In this document: positions 33,015 through 39,869 of the stretch, in pieces
Layout of the letters: the number at the start of each line of letters is the position of its first letter
Position numbering within the stretch: the first letter of the stretch is position 1
Origin: Frankiaceae bacterium
GTDB lineage: Bacteria; Actinomycetota; Actinomycetes; JAFAQI01
Length of the DNA stretch: 39,869 bases
Assembly (NCBI GenBank): GCA_019239875.1
Contig: JAFAZI010000047.1
Location: 1 to 39,869 of the forward strand
Direction: 5' to 3'
Translations under genes and position numbers: made by a program
The notes under the pieces: generated by a model
The model's input: the letters and a program-made list of their open reading frames with translations, nothing else
Told to the model about the DNA's origin: nothing
The model's database searches: none

Positions 33015-34169
33015 ATGGCGGCCAAAGCGTTCGACGTCGATGCCCTCCTCGACAGTGCGCAGATCATCGTGTGCTGCGGTGCCGGTGGCGTCGGCAAGAC
33101 CACCACTGCCGCGGCGCTCGCGCTTCGCGGTGCCGAACGTGGTCGCAAGGTGTGCGTGCTGACCATCGACCCGGCCCGCCGCCTCGCGCAGTCGATGGGC
33201 CTGACCGAACTGGACAACACGCCGCGCGCAGTCGCCGAGATCGACACGTCCGCGGGCGGTTCGCTCGACGCGATGATGCTCGACATGAAGCGGACGTTCG
33301 ACGAGATCGTCGAGACCCACTCCGACCCGGACCGCGCGAAGGCGATCCTGTCGAACCCGTTCTACGTCTCCCTGTCCTCGAGCTTCGCGGGCACGCAGGA
33401 GTACATGGCGATGGAAAAGCTCGGCCAGCTCAAAGCCGCGAGCAACTGGGACCTGATCGTCGTCGACACTCCGCCGAGCCGGTCCGCGCTTGACTTCCTC
33501 GACGCACCGCAGCGGCTTGGCCGGTTCCTCGACGGGCGCATGATCCGGATGCTCACCGCACCCGCCCGCGCTGGCGGCCGCGCCTATCTCAAGGTCTTCA
33601 CGATCGGCGTGAAGGTCTTCACCGACGTGCTCAACAAGGTCCTCGGTGGCCAGGCCCTCAAGGACCTATCGCTGTTCGTGGCCTCGCTCGAGACGATGTT
33701 CGGCGGTTTCCGGGAGCGCGCGGACGAGACCTACAAGCTTCTCAAAGAAGGCGGTACGTCGTTCATCGTCGTGGCCGTGCCCGAGCGAGACGCGCTGCGC
33801 GAGGCGGCGTACTTCGTCGAACGACTCGAGACCGAACACATGCCGTTGGCCGGCGTCGTCCTCAACCGCGTCCACTCGAGTGCGGCGTCGAACCTGTCGG
33901 TGGAGAAGTCGCTCGCCGCTGCCGAAGCACTTGACGAGTCCGGCGAGGAGCCGCTGACCGCGGCGGTGCTCCGCGTCCATGCCGATCGCCTCGCGGTCGC
34001 GGGGCGTGACGGACGGCGGGCCGCGCAGTTCCGATCCGCTCATCCGCGGGTCGGGGTGGTCGAGGTCGCGGCGCAGTCGAGCGACGTCCACGACCTCGAA
34101 GGGCTTCGGGAGATCGGTTCAGAACTGTCCAACGGGCCGAGCGCGTCGGCTCCGAAGATCGCGGGCTAG
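33015..34169 (+). CDS. ArsA/Get3-like ATPase, second of a pair; signature lysine replaced
   Basis: 384 residues. The P-loop is CGAGGVGKTT: Lys28 of the P-loop is kept but the signature Lys is Ala23. The TIDPARRLA motif and VVDTPPSRSALDFLD switch are intact. Since the signature lysine normally reaches the partner's ATP, a heterodimer with the first ATPase would have two unequal sites. Start ATG 33015 is one base after the upstream stop. Matches Rv3680 in size. Convergent with wblA, 13 bp apart. Confidence 0.9.
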   Translation: MAAKAFDVDALLDSAQIIVCCGAGGVGKTTTAAALALRGAERGRKVCVLTIDPARRLAQSMGLTELDNTPRAVAEIDTSAGGSLDAMMLDMKRTFDEIVETHSDPDRAKAILSNPFYVSLSSSFAGTQEYMAMEKLGQLKAASNWDLIVVDTPPSRSALDFLDAPQRLGRFLDGRMIRMLTAPARAGGRAYLKVFTIGVKVFTDVLNKVLGGQALKDLSLFVASLETMFGGFRERADETYKLLKEGGTSFIVVAVPERDALREAAYFVERLETEHMPLAGVVLNRVHSSAASNLSVEKSLAAAEALDESGEEPLTAAVLRVHADRLAVAGRDGRRAAQFRSAHPRVGVVEVAAQSSDVHDLEGLREIGSELSNGPSASAPKIAG

Positions 34170-34182
34170 CCGCGAGCCGTCG

Positions 34183-34488
34183 CTAGATCGCGATCGGGCT
34201 GGCGCAGTGAGCGTTCTCGTACTGCTCCATGGCGCTCGCAAGCAGCCGCTGCCACGACTCGACGTTCGGGCGACGGCGCAGCAAGGCGCGGCGCTCACGT
34301 TCGGTCAGCCCACCCCACACGCCGAACTCGACGCGGTTGTCGAGGGCGTCGGCCAGGCACTCGGTGCGCACCGGGCAGCCGCGGCACACCGTCTTGGCGC
34401 GGTGCTGGGCGGCGCCAGACACGAACAGAGAATCGGGAGCTTCGTCGCCGCAAGCGGCTCGCGTCGTCCAGTCTTCGGTCCAAGGCAC
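34183..34488 (-). CDS. wblA: WblA/WhiB4-type Fe-S regulator
   Basis: 101 residues from GTG 34488. Cysteines 13, 35, 38 and 44 form the cluster site; CPVRTECLADALDNRVEFGV, the WGG turn and TERERRALLRRRP agree with Streptomyces WblA as I recall it. Streptomyces WblA represses antibiotic production and is needed for sporulation; mycobacterial WhiB4 is a redox sensor at the same locus between the ArsA pair and ponA2. A longer frame to 34605 exists, but the family N-terminus fits VPWTEDW. TACTGT seven bases upstream suggests a leaderless message. Its promoter overlaps a long inverted repeat. Confidence 0.92.
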   Translation of the reverse strand: MPWTEDWTTRAACGDEAPDSLFVSGAAQHRAKTVCRGCPVRTECLADALDNRVEFGVWGGLTERERRALLRRRPNVESWQRLLASAMEQYENAHCASPIAI

Positions 34489-34493
34489 CCGGC

Positions 34494-34556
34494 AACAGTA
34501 CGAATCGGACAGGACGGGCAACAGGGTCCGTTCGTACTGTTTTCGGTAGTCCGAAA
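34494..34556. promoter_or_regulatory. Nested inverted repeats in the wblA/ponA divergent promoter region
   Basis: AACAGTACGAA (34494-34504) is the exact reverse complement of 34531-34541, and inside it cggac (34506-34510) matches gtccg (34526-34530). Beside it, tttcgg (34541-34546) and ccgaaa (34551-34556) form a second dyad over tagt. The left arm covers the -10 region of wblA. Two operator half-sites about 37 bp apart are the likeliest reading. Confidence 0.6.
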
Positions 34557-34639
34557 TGACCGGGTCCACACTCACCCTGTCCGCCCTCGGCCCGTGCCGC
34601 CTCACCCGATCTTCGGTCGATCTCTCTTAGGCTGGGAGG

Positions 34640-37021
34640 GTGCGTCGCGCTCCCCTGACCCAGAGCATCAGCCTGCTGCTCGCGGTCAGTGTGGTCGCCG
34701 GGGTCCTGATGGCCGGGATGCTGCTGCCGTTCGTCGGCGGCGTCGGCCTGGTGGCGCGCAATGCGAGCGACAGCTTCACGGTGCCGGCGATCCTCAAGCG
34801 GAAGCCGCTGCCACAGGTCACCAAGGTGCTCGACGTCAACGGCCACACGATCGCGACGTTCTACGACGAGTACCGCAAGAGCGTCCCGCTGTCGGCCATC
34901 CCGCTGATCACGCAGAAGGCGCTGATCGACACCGAGGACGTCCGGTTCTACGAGCACTCGGGTCTCGACATCCGTGCTGCGCTTCGGGCGTTGCTGTCGA
35001 ACGGGTCCTCCGGCGGCGTGTCCCAAGGTGGCTCGACGATCGCGCAGCAGTACGTGAAGAACGTGCTGGTCGAGAACGCCCGCACCAAGAAGCAGCGCGA
35101 GGCCGCGGTCGCCGACACCCTGGCCCGAAAGATCAAGGAAGCCCGGTACGCGATCTACCTCGAGCAGCACTACTCGAAGTCCCAGATCCTCGACTGGTAC
35201 TTCAACATCGTCTACTTCGGTGACGGCGCGTACGGCATCGGCGCGGCGGCCAAGCACTACTTCAACGAACGCGTCCAGGATCTGACCCTTGTCCAGAGCG
35301 CGATGCTGGTCGGCCTGATCCAGTCACCCGAGGCCTACAACCCGCACTACTACCCGGACGCGGCGAAGGTACGGCGCAACGTCGTACTGGGTCAGATGCT
35401 GAAGTACGGCTCGATCGACCAGCCGACCTACGACGCCGCCATCACCAAGCCGATCAAGCTGGACATCCACACGCCGGGCAACACGTGCTCATCCTCGAAG
35501 TACCCGTACTTCTGCAGCTACGTGGAGAACGTCTTCGACAAGACGCCGAAGCTCGGCTCGGATCTGCTGCGTCGGGGCCTCACCATCAGCACCACCCTCG
35601 ACCCGAAGATGCAAAAGGCCGCGAACGCCGGCATGCACCAGTACGTCTACTCATACGAACCCAGCAAGGTCGCGGGGGCCGAGGCGCTGATCGAGCCGGG
35701 CACCGGCAAGATCCGGGCGCTCGCCGTGAGCACGAAGTACGGCAACGACCCGAAGAAGCACGAGAACTCGATCAACTACGCGGTCGGCACGAAGTACGGC
35801 GGCAGTGCGGGCTTCCACGCGGGGTCGACGTTCAAGCTGTTCGTTCTGGCGGCCGCGCTAAAAGAAGGCATCCCCCTCAGCACGCGGATCTCGTCACCGA
35901 CCACGGTGACGATCGATGGCCTGACCAACTGCAAAGGTCAGCCGGTCGAGTCCTGGAGCCCCAGCAACGCGGGTGACGGCGAGTCGGGCACGTTCAACCT
36001 CGAGACCGGAACCTGGTACTCCGTCAACACGTTCTTCGCGCAGCTGGAGGAGCGGACCGGACTGTGCGAGCCGGTGAAGCTCGCCGCCGCCATGGGCGTC
36101 AAGCAGGGCACCGGCAAGCCCATCGAGCAGGTCGCACCATTCGTCCTCGGCGCCGGCGCCCAGACTGGCTTCACCCCGCTCAACCTGGCGGCCGCTTACG
36201 CGACGATGGCAGCGCACGGCAAGTACTGCCGGCCGATCGCCATCACCAAGATCGTCGACCCGCGATCGGGTACGACCTACGACCCGCCCCAGCCCAAGTG
36301 CGAACAGGTGGTGCCCGAGGGTCTTGCGAACACAGTGACCGACATCCTGCACGGGGTGCTGACCGTGCCGCGCGCGACGGGAACCATCGACAACCTGACG
36401 GGGCGACCCGCTGCCGGCAAGACGGGCACGCTCGACAACAACACCGGATCGTGGTTCGCCGGCTACACCCCGCAGCTGGCCTCCGCGGTCTGGGTCGGAA
36501 TCCCCTCCGCGCCGAACAAGAGCCTCAACTACCTGCGGATCGGGCCGACCTCCTACAGCGCGGTCTACGGCGCGACGATCGCCGGCCGGATCTGGCAGTC
36601 GACGATGAACGCGGCGTTGCAGGGGTACCCGATCCTGCAGTTCACCGGGCCCAGCTCGTACTACGAGATCGGCGTTCGCCTGACGATCCCGAACGTCGTC
36701 GGACAGAGCCCCAGCGACGCCTCGGCGACGTTGTCGCAAGCTGGCTTCACTCCGCAGATCGTGGCGGGCACGGTGTACAGCACTCAGAAGCTCGGCACGG
36801 TCGCGCGCACCGATCCGCCAGGTGGCTACAGCGCGTCGAAGGGCACCGTCGTCCGGATCTACCTGTCGAACGGAACGCCTGCGCCGGTCAACACGCCGAA
36901 GCAGCACCCCAGCAACCCGCCGCCGACCAACCCCGGTGGCGGGCCGACGACGACGGCGTCACCGTCGCCCAGCAACACCCCCACGAAGGGCCACGGTCAC
37001 GGCCCCGGCGGGGGGCACTAA
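34640..37021 (+). CDS. ponA2: Class A penicillin-binding protein with PASTA domain (PonA2 type)
   Basis: 793 residues; makes and crosslinks peptidoglycan. One N-terminal membrane helix (about 9-30). The GT51 glycosyltransferase shows TEDVRFYEHSGLD (catalytic Glu99) and GGSTIAQQYVKN. The transpeptidase shows STFK (Ser396, Lys399), SVN (461-463) and KTG (594-596). One PASTA domain (about 675-745, IPNVVGQSPSDASATLSQAG) is followed by a Pro/Thr/Ser/Gly tail. Matches Rv3682. GTG 34640 has GGGAGG abutting it with no spacing; TAGGCT at 34629-34634 suggests a leaderless start instead. The stop overlaps the convergent yqeY stop by 4 bp. Confidence 0.96.
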   Translation: MRRAPLTQSISLLLAVSVVAGVLMAGMLLPFVGGVGLVARNASDSFTVPAILKRKPLPQVTKVLDVNGHTIATFYDEYRKSVPLSAIPLITQKALIDTEDVRFYEHSGLDIRAALRALLSNGSSGGVSQGGSTIAQQYVKNVLVENARTKKQREAAVADTLARKIKEARYAIYLEQHYSKSQILDWYFNIVYFGDGAYGIGAAAKHYFNERVQDLTLVQSAMLVGLIQSPEAYNPHYYPDAAKVRRNVVLGQMLKYGSIDQPTYDAAITKPIKLDIHTPGNTCSSSKYPYFCSYVENVFDKTPKLGSDLLRRGLTISTTLDPKMQKAANAGMHQYVYSYEPSKVAGAEALIEPGTGKIRALAVSTKYGNDPKKHENSINYAVGTKYGGSAGFHAGSTFKLFVLAAALKEGIPLSTRISSPTTVTIDGLTNCKGQPVESWSPSNAGDGESGTFNLETGTWYSVNTFFAQLEERTGLCEPVKLAAAMGVKQGTGKPIEQVAPFVLGAGAQTGFTPLNLAAAYATMAAHGKYCRPIAITKIVDPRSGTTYDPPQPKCEQVVPEGLANTVTDILHGVLTVPRATGTIDNLTGRPAAGKTGTLDNNTGSWFAGYTPQLASAVWVGIPSAPNKSLNYLRIGPTSYSAVYGATIAGRIWQSTMNAALQGYPILQFTGPSSYYEIGVRLTIPNVVGQSPSDASATLSQAGFTPQIVAGTVYSTQKLGTVARTDPPGGYSASKGTVVRIYLSNGTPAPVNTPKQHPSNPPPTNPGGGPTTTASPSPSNTPTKGHGHGPGGGH

Positions 37022-37470
37022 CCCGCGAGCTGCTTCTTCACCTCGGCGGCGACGCGGCCACCCTCGGCCCGGCCGGCGATCTGCGGCTGTACGACCTTCA
37101 TGACCTGACCCATCGCCTGCGGTCCATCGGCGCCGGTCGAGGCGATCGCCTCGCGAACGATCACGGCGATCTCCTCGTCGGCAAGCTGGGCGGGAAGGTA
37201 CTCCTCGAGCACGCCGCCCTCGGCCCGCTCACGTTCGGCCAGCTCGCGGCGATCCGCCTGGTCGAACGCCTCCGCCGCCTCGCGGCGCTTCTTCGCCTCC
37301 CGCGTGAGGACCTTCAGCACCTCGTCGTCGGAGAGCTCCCGCGAAGACTTGCCGGCGACCTCTTCGTTGGTGATGGCGGTGAGCACCATCCGAAGCGTCG
37401 CAAGCCGGAGCTCGTCCTTGGCCTTCAGTGCTGTGGTCATGTCGTCACGCAGCTTGGCTTTGAGCGGCAT
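37018..37470 (-). CDS. YqeY/GatB-like domain protein
   Basis: 150 residues, all helical: MPLKAKLRDDMTTALKAKDE, EVLKVLTREAKKRREAAEAF, and a C-terminal IAGRAEGGRVAAEVKKQL that matches the tRNA-binding tail domain of GatB. Family members are proposed to act in tRNA-dependent amidation, but direct evidence is thin. ATG 37470 has AAGG upstream. Only 22 bp separate this start from the divergent metallophosphoesterase start. Confidence 0.9.
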   Translation of the reverse strand: MPLKAKLRDDMTTALKAKDELRLATLRMVLTAITNEEVAGKSSRELSDDEVLKVLTREAKKRREAAEAFDQADRRELAERERAEGGVLEEYLPAQLADEEIAVIVREAIASTGADGPQAMGQVMKVVQPQIAGRAEGGRVAAEVKKQLAG

Positions 37471-37492
37471 CCCGCCACCTTAGATTGGAGCG

Positions 37493-38395
37493 ATGGGCCC
37501 GGTCTTGGGAGTTCCGCTCGGACTCGCCGTTGCGGGTGCCGGCGCGGGCCTCTACGGCTGGGCGTATGAGCGCAAGGCGTTTCGGCTGCGCCGTTACGAC
37601 GTACCGATCCTCCCGCCGGACGCGAAGCCGATCACGGTCCTGCACGTCTCCGACATGCACTTCACGCCGGGCCAGGAGTGGAAGGTCGAGTGGGTGCGGT
37701 CGCTCGGTGCGCTCGAGCCGGACCTGGTCATCAACACCGGGGACAACCTCGCCTCGCGCCGCGCGAATCCGATCGTGGTCGATGCGCTCGGACCGCTGCT
37801 CGACCGGCCGGGTGCCTTCGTGCCGGGATCCAACGACTGGTTCCTGCCGGTCGCCAAGAACCCCGCGCGCTATCTCGTGCCTGACGACGGCGAACGCCGC
37901 TACGGCGAACCGCTGAACTGGAACGAGCTCCGTACGTCGTTCACCGACGCCGGCTGGCTCGACCTCACCCATCGGCGTACGACGATCGACCTCGGCGGGC
38001 TGACGGTCGAGCTCGGCGGGGTGAGCGACGCGCACCTGAAAGCCGATCACTACGACCGGATCGCGGGGCCGGTCAGCGCCGACGTCGCGATCGGTCTCTC
38101 GCACTGCCCCGAACCGCGGCTGATCGACTCGTTCACCGCCGACGGGTTCTCGCTCGTGATGAGCGGCCACACTCACGGCGGGCAGCTTCGCGTACCCGGC
38201 GTCGGCGCGCTGGTCACGAACTGCGGATTGCCGCGGCGGCGAGCGCGCGGGCTCACGCCGTGGGGTCCCGGTGCGTGGCTGCACGTCTCTGCGGGCCTCG
38301 GCACCTCGCCGTACGCGCCGGTTCGGTTCGCGTGCCACCCCGAAGCCAGCCTGCTGACGCTGATCCCTCGGACCGCCGGCGCCGGGGTGCCCTAG
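37493..38395 (+). CDS. Membrane-anchored calcineurin-like metallophosphoesterase
   Basis: 300 residues. An N-terminal hydrophobic segment (LGVPLGLAVAGAGAGLYGW) precedes the phosphoesterase domain: SDMHF (Asp/His), NTGDN, PGSNDWF (the GNHD motif with Ser for the variable position), LSHCPE and SGHTHGGQ. These are the ligands of a two-metal site. Matches Rv3683. The substrate is unknown; the YkuE-like layout suggests a role at the membrane face. TTAGAT at 37480-37485 would give a leaderless start. Its stop codon lies in the -10 candidate of the tRNA gene. Confidence 0.92.
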   Translation: MGPVLGVPLGLAVAGAGAGLYGWAYERKAFRLRRYDVPILPPDAKPITVLHVSDMHFTPGQEWKVEWVRSLGALEPDLVINTGDNLASRRANPIVVDALGPLLDRPGAFVPGSNDWFLPVAKNPARYLVPDDGERRYGEPLNWNELRTSFTDAGWLDLTHRRTTIDLGGLTVELGGVSDAHLKADHYDRIAGPVSADVAIGLSHCPEPRLIDSFTADGFSLVMSGHTHGGQLRVPGVGALVTNCGLPRRRARGLTPWGPGAWLHVSAGLGTSPYAPVRFACHPEASLLTLIPRTAGAGVP

Positions 38396-38398
38396 ACT
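38393..38398 (+). promoter_or_regulatory. -10-like TAGACT of the tRNA-Pro gene
   Basis: TAGACT ends 12 bases before the tRNA 5' end and begins with the stop codon of the preceding gene. No good -35 is seen 16-18 bp upstream, so the tRNA may also be read from the upstream gene. Confidence 0.35.
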
Positions 38399-38410
38399 CG
38401 CTGAGGCTTT

Positions 38411-38487
38411 CGGGATGTAGCGCAGCTTGGTAGCGCACCTCGTTCGGGACGAGGGGGTCGTGGGTTCAAATCCCGCCATCCCGACCA
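38411..38487 (+). tRNA. tRNA-Pro (anticodon CGG)
   Basis: The acceptor stem CGGGATG (38411-38417) pairs with CATCCCG (38477-38483), followed by discriminator A and an encoded CCA (38485-38487). The anticodon stem cctcg/cgagg encloses loop ttcggga with anticodon CGG. The T arm contains GGTTCAAATCC. Reads CCG codons, which are frequent in this high-GC genome. Confidence 0.97.
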
Positions 38488-38495
38488 ATTGGCCA

Positions 38496-38543
38496 GGTTG
38501 TGAAAGCTGCGCCACGACGGGTCGTGGCGCAGGCTTCACAACC
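38496..38543. terminator. Hairpin downstream of tRNA-Pro
   Basis: Arms of 23 nt (38496-38518 and 38521-38543) pair with two mismatches. It starts nine bases after the tRNA CCA. A very stable stem without a U tract, in the style of actinomycete terminators. Its sequence is not the repeat family seen at 25111 and 39678. Confidence 0.7.
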
Positions 38544-38606
38544 GTCGCCGGCACCCGGTGAGCCCGCCGCCGCCGATCGCTGACGCCCGCTGCCACAATT
38601 GCCGGC

Positions 38607-39605
38607 ATGCGCAGGATCGGGCTCCTCGGAGCGACGGGATACACCGGCAAGCTGACCGCGACGGAGTTCGCCCTGCGCGACCTCGATGTCCGGCTCGGCG
38701 CGCGCTCGGCCGAGCGGCTGAAGGACGTCGACGGGACAGAGGGCAGCGAACGCGTCGTCGTCGACACGAGCGACCCGCACGCACTCGCCGGCTTCATGGA
38801 TGGGCTGGACGTCGTGATCTCCACGGTCGGCCCGTTCACGGCGCTGGGCCGTCCCGTCGTCGACGCTGCTGTCACGGCTGGTGTCCACTACATCGACTCA
38901 ACCGGCGAGCCGGCCTTCATGACCGAGGTGTACGACGCGTACCGCTCCGCGGCGACCGCCGTCGTACCCGCCTGCGGCTTCGACTACCTGCCGGGTGACT
39001 GTGCCGCGGCCGTAGCAGCTGACGCCCTCGGCGAGACACCGGAGCGAATCGTCGTGGGCTACTCGATCAAGGGCATGCGGCCCAGCCGGGGCACGGCAAG
39101 GTCGAGCATCGAAGCGGTCCTCGCGGAGCCCAACCCCCGCTTGCGGCGTACCGAGATCGAAGGTCACTCAGCCATCAACCTGCCGTGGGGCGAGAACCTG
39201 ACGATCCCGCTGTGGGCGCCGGACACGGTGGTCGAGTGCGCAGTCACCGCGCCGAGGGTCGCCGCCGCCGTCGCGCCGCTCGCCGGCTCTGCCACCGGGC
39301 CGTTGATGCGACTGACGGCGCCGCTGGTTCGCCGCCTCGTCGAGCGGTTGCCGGAGGGCCCGGCCGAGGACGTCCGCGCGAATGCGCGCACCCGGGTCGT
39401 CGCGACGGCGAGTGCCGGCGGCAGGTCTCGTACCGTCGGCGTCGACATCAACGACGTCTACGGATTCACCGCGCTGGCCCTCGTCGAGAGCGCACTGCGC
39501 GTGGCAGGCGCCGGCGCGATGTCGCCCTCACAGGCGATCGACGCGGCTTCGATCCTCGACGCGATGCGCGGCCCGCTGCTCGCCTGGCAACGCCCCGCCG
39601 GCTGA
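38607..39605 (+). CDS. Saccharopine-dehydrogenase-like NAD(P)-binding protein (trans-acting enoyl reductase family)
   Basis: 332 residues. The N-terminal Rossmann motif is GLLGATGYTGK (Gly8 to Lys15). ISTVGPFTALGRPVVDAA and GVHYIDSTGEPAFM follow, as in the saccharopine-dehydrogenase-like oxidoreductases and the mycobacterial trans-acting enoyl reductases. It is shorter than those (about 410). The substrate is unknown; the name describes the fold, not lysine metabolism. ATG 38607 is the only start that keeps the Rossmann strand at the N-terminus. A single-gene unit between two hairpins. Confidence 0.82.
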   Translation: MRRIGLLGATGYTGKLTATEFALRDLDVRLGARSAERLKDVDGTEGSERVVVDTSDPHALAGFMDGLDVVISTVGPFTALGRPVVDAAVTAGVHYIDSTGEPAFMTEVYDAYRSAATAVVPACGFDYLPGDCAAAVAADALGETPERIVVGYSIKGMRPSRGTARSSIEAVLAEPNPRLRRTEIEGHSAINLPWGENLTIPLWAPDTVVECAVTAPRVAAAVAPLAGSATGPLMRLTAPLVRRLVERLPEGPAEDVRANARTRVVATASAGGRSRTVGVDINDVYGFTALALVESALRVAGAGAMSPSQAIDAASILDAMRGPLLAWQRPAG

Positions 39606-39617
39606 CCGATCGCCCCC

Positions 39618-39669
39618 ACCCAGCCGCAACCAGCCAGCTGACCGCAGAACCCAGCCGCAACCAGCCAGC
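39618..39669. repeat. 21-bp direct repeat, 31-bp period
   Basis: The 21 bases at 39618-39638 recur exactly at 39649-39669 (unit begins acccagccgcaacc). Located in the convergent intergenic region just before the long inverted repeat. Likely a local duplication. Confidence 0.7.
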
Positions 39670-39677
39670 AACACATA

Positions 39678-39743
39678 TCGCCCAACCTTCTCGATTCGTT
39701 GGTTTCGCGCCGTCGAAACCAACGATTCGAGACGGTTGGGCGA
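39678..39743. repeat. Long inverted repeat between convergent genes (copy 2), probable bidirectional terminator
   Basis: Arms of 30 nt (39678-39707 and 39714-39743) pair with two mismatches over a 6-nt loop. It sits between the ends of the saccharopine-dehydrogenase-like gene and asd. Its right arm is identical over 28 nt to the right arm of copy 1 at 25148-25175. Confidence 0.8.
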
Positions 39744-39763
39744 TCGGTCGGCTGCGGCGGCGG

Positions 39764-39869
<106 letters not shown>

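Noticed and set aside
32033-34169. Arsenic resistance operon
   Set aside because: The ATPases lack the ArsA metal-binding cysteines, and there is no arsB, arsR or arsC; the locus matches the whiB4-associated pair.
38607-39605. Lysine-pathway saccharopine dehydrogenase
   Set aside because: Only the NAD(P)-binding fold is supported; actinobacteria use the diaminopimelate route and the protein is shorter than true saccharopine dehydrogenases.

Overview
This is high-GC actinobacterial chromosomal DNA, densely packed, with many GTG starts and many 4-base stop/start overlaps (GTGA or ATGA). Gene order matches, from memory, the conserved block that runs from topA to ponA2 and a metallophosphoesterase in Mycobacterium (about Rv3646c to Rv3683) and the tmk-topA-hppA-bldG ... 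wblA region of Streptomyces. The source is therefore an actinomycete that keeps this ancestral block. The BldG, RsiG-like and WblA-type regulators sit better with a Streptomyces/Frankia-like relative than with a mycobacterium. I cannot name the genus, and I see no prophage, insertion sequence or CRISPR array.

Layout. 1-6558: an MFS-type protein cut by the window edge, topA, a conserved companion gene and a proton-pumping pyrophosphatase (all minus). 6723-10029: the bldG/anti-sigma pair, divergent from a DECH-box helicase. 10022-16811: a sortase/surface-protein pair followed by a compact Tad pilus cluster (TadG-like, TadE, Flp prepilin, TadC, TadB, TadA, CpaE). 17120-19799: a HAD phosphatase, a small membrane protein, an epoxide-hydrolase-like enzyme and a DUF309 protein (plus). 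19926-23494: a small SRPBCC-like gene, then the nth-tlpA-Nudix-marP acid/oxidative-stress operon (minus). 23614-25055: an RsiG-like c-di-GMP anti-sigma candidate, a 35-residue membrane peptide and Crp (plus).

25216-31030 is a five-gene minus-strand operon: a DUF4177 protein, RidA, a Nudix hydrolase, a metallo-beta-lactamase-fold hydrolase and a very large zinc-ribbon/adenylate-cyclase/AAA/TPR protein. The cyclase keeps every catalytic residue and ends convergent with crp, so a cAMP-making enzyme and the cAMP receptor are neighbours. Three identical 15-bp palindromes, spaced exactly 30 bp apart, lie upstream of this operon. Next come a zinc-ribbon DUF4190 protein, a WhiB-family regulator divergent from two ArsA-type ATPases, wblA/whiB4, a PASTA-containing class A penicillin-binding protein, a YqeY protein, a metallophosphoesterase, tRNA-Pro(CGG), a saccharopine-dehydrogenase-like protein and the tail of asd.

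The theme is signalling and envelope: c-di-GMP (RsiG-like), cAMP (cyclase, Crp), partner switching (BldG) and Fe-S/redox sensing (two WhiB proteins) lie beside pilus, sortase, peptidoglycan and membrane-protease genes. The least explained parts are the triple palindrome with its operon, the half-degenerate RsiG-like protein, the sortase whose neighbour lacks a recognisable sorting signal, and a long inverted repeat present at two convergent gene ends.
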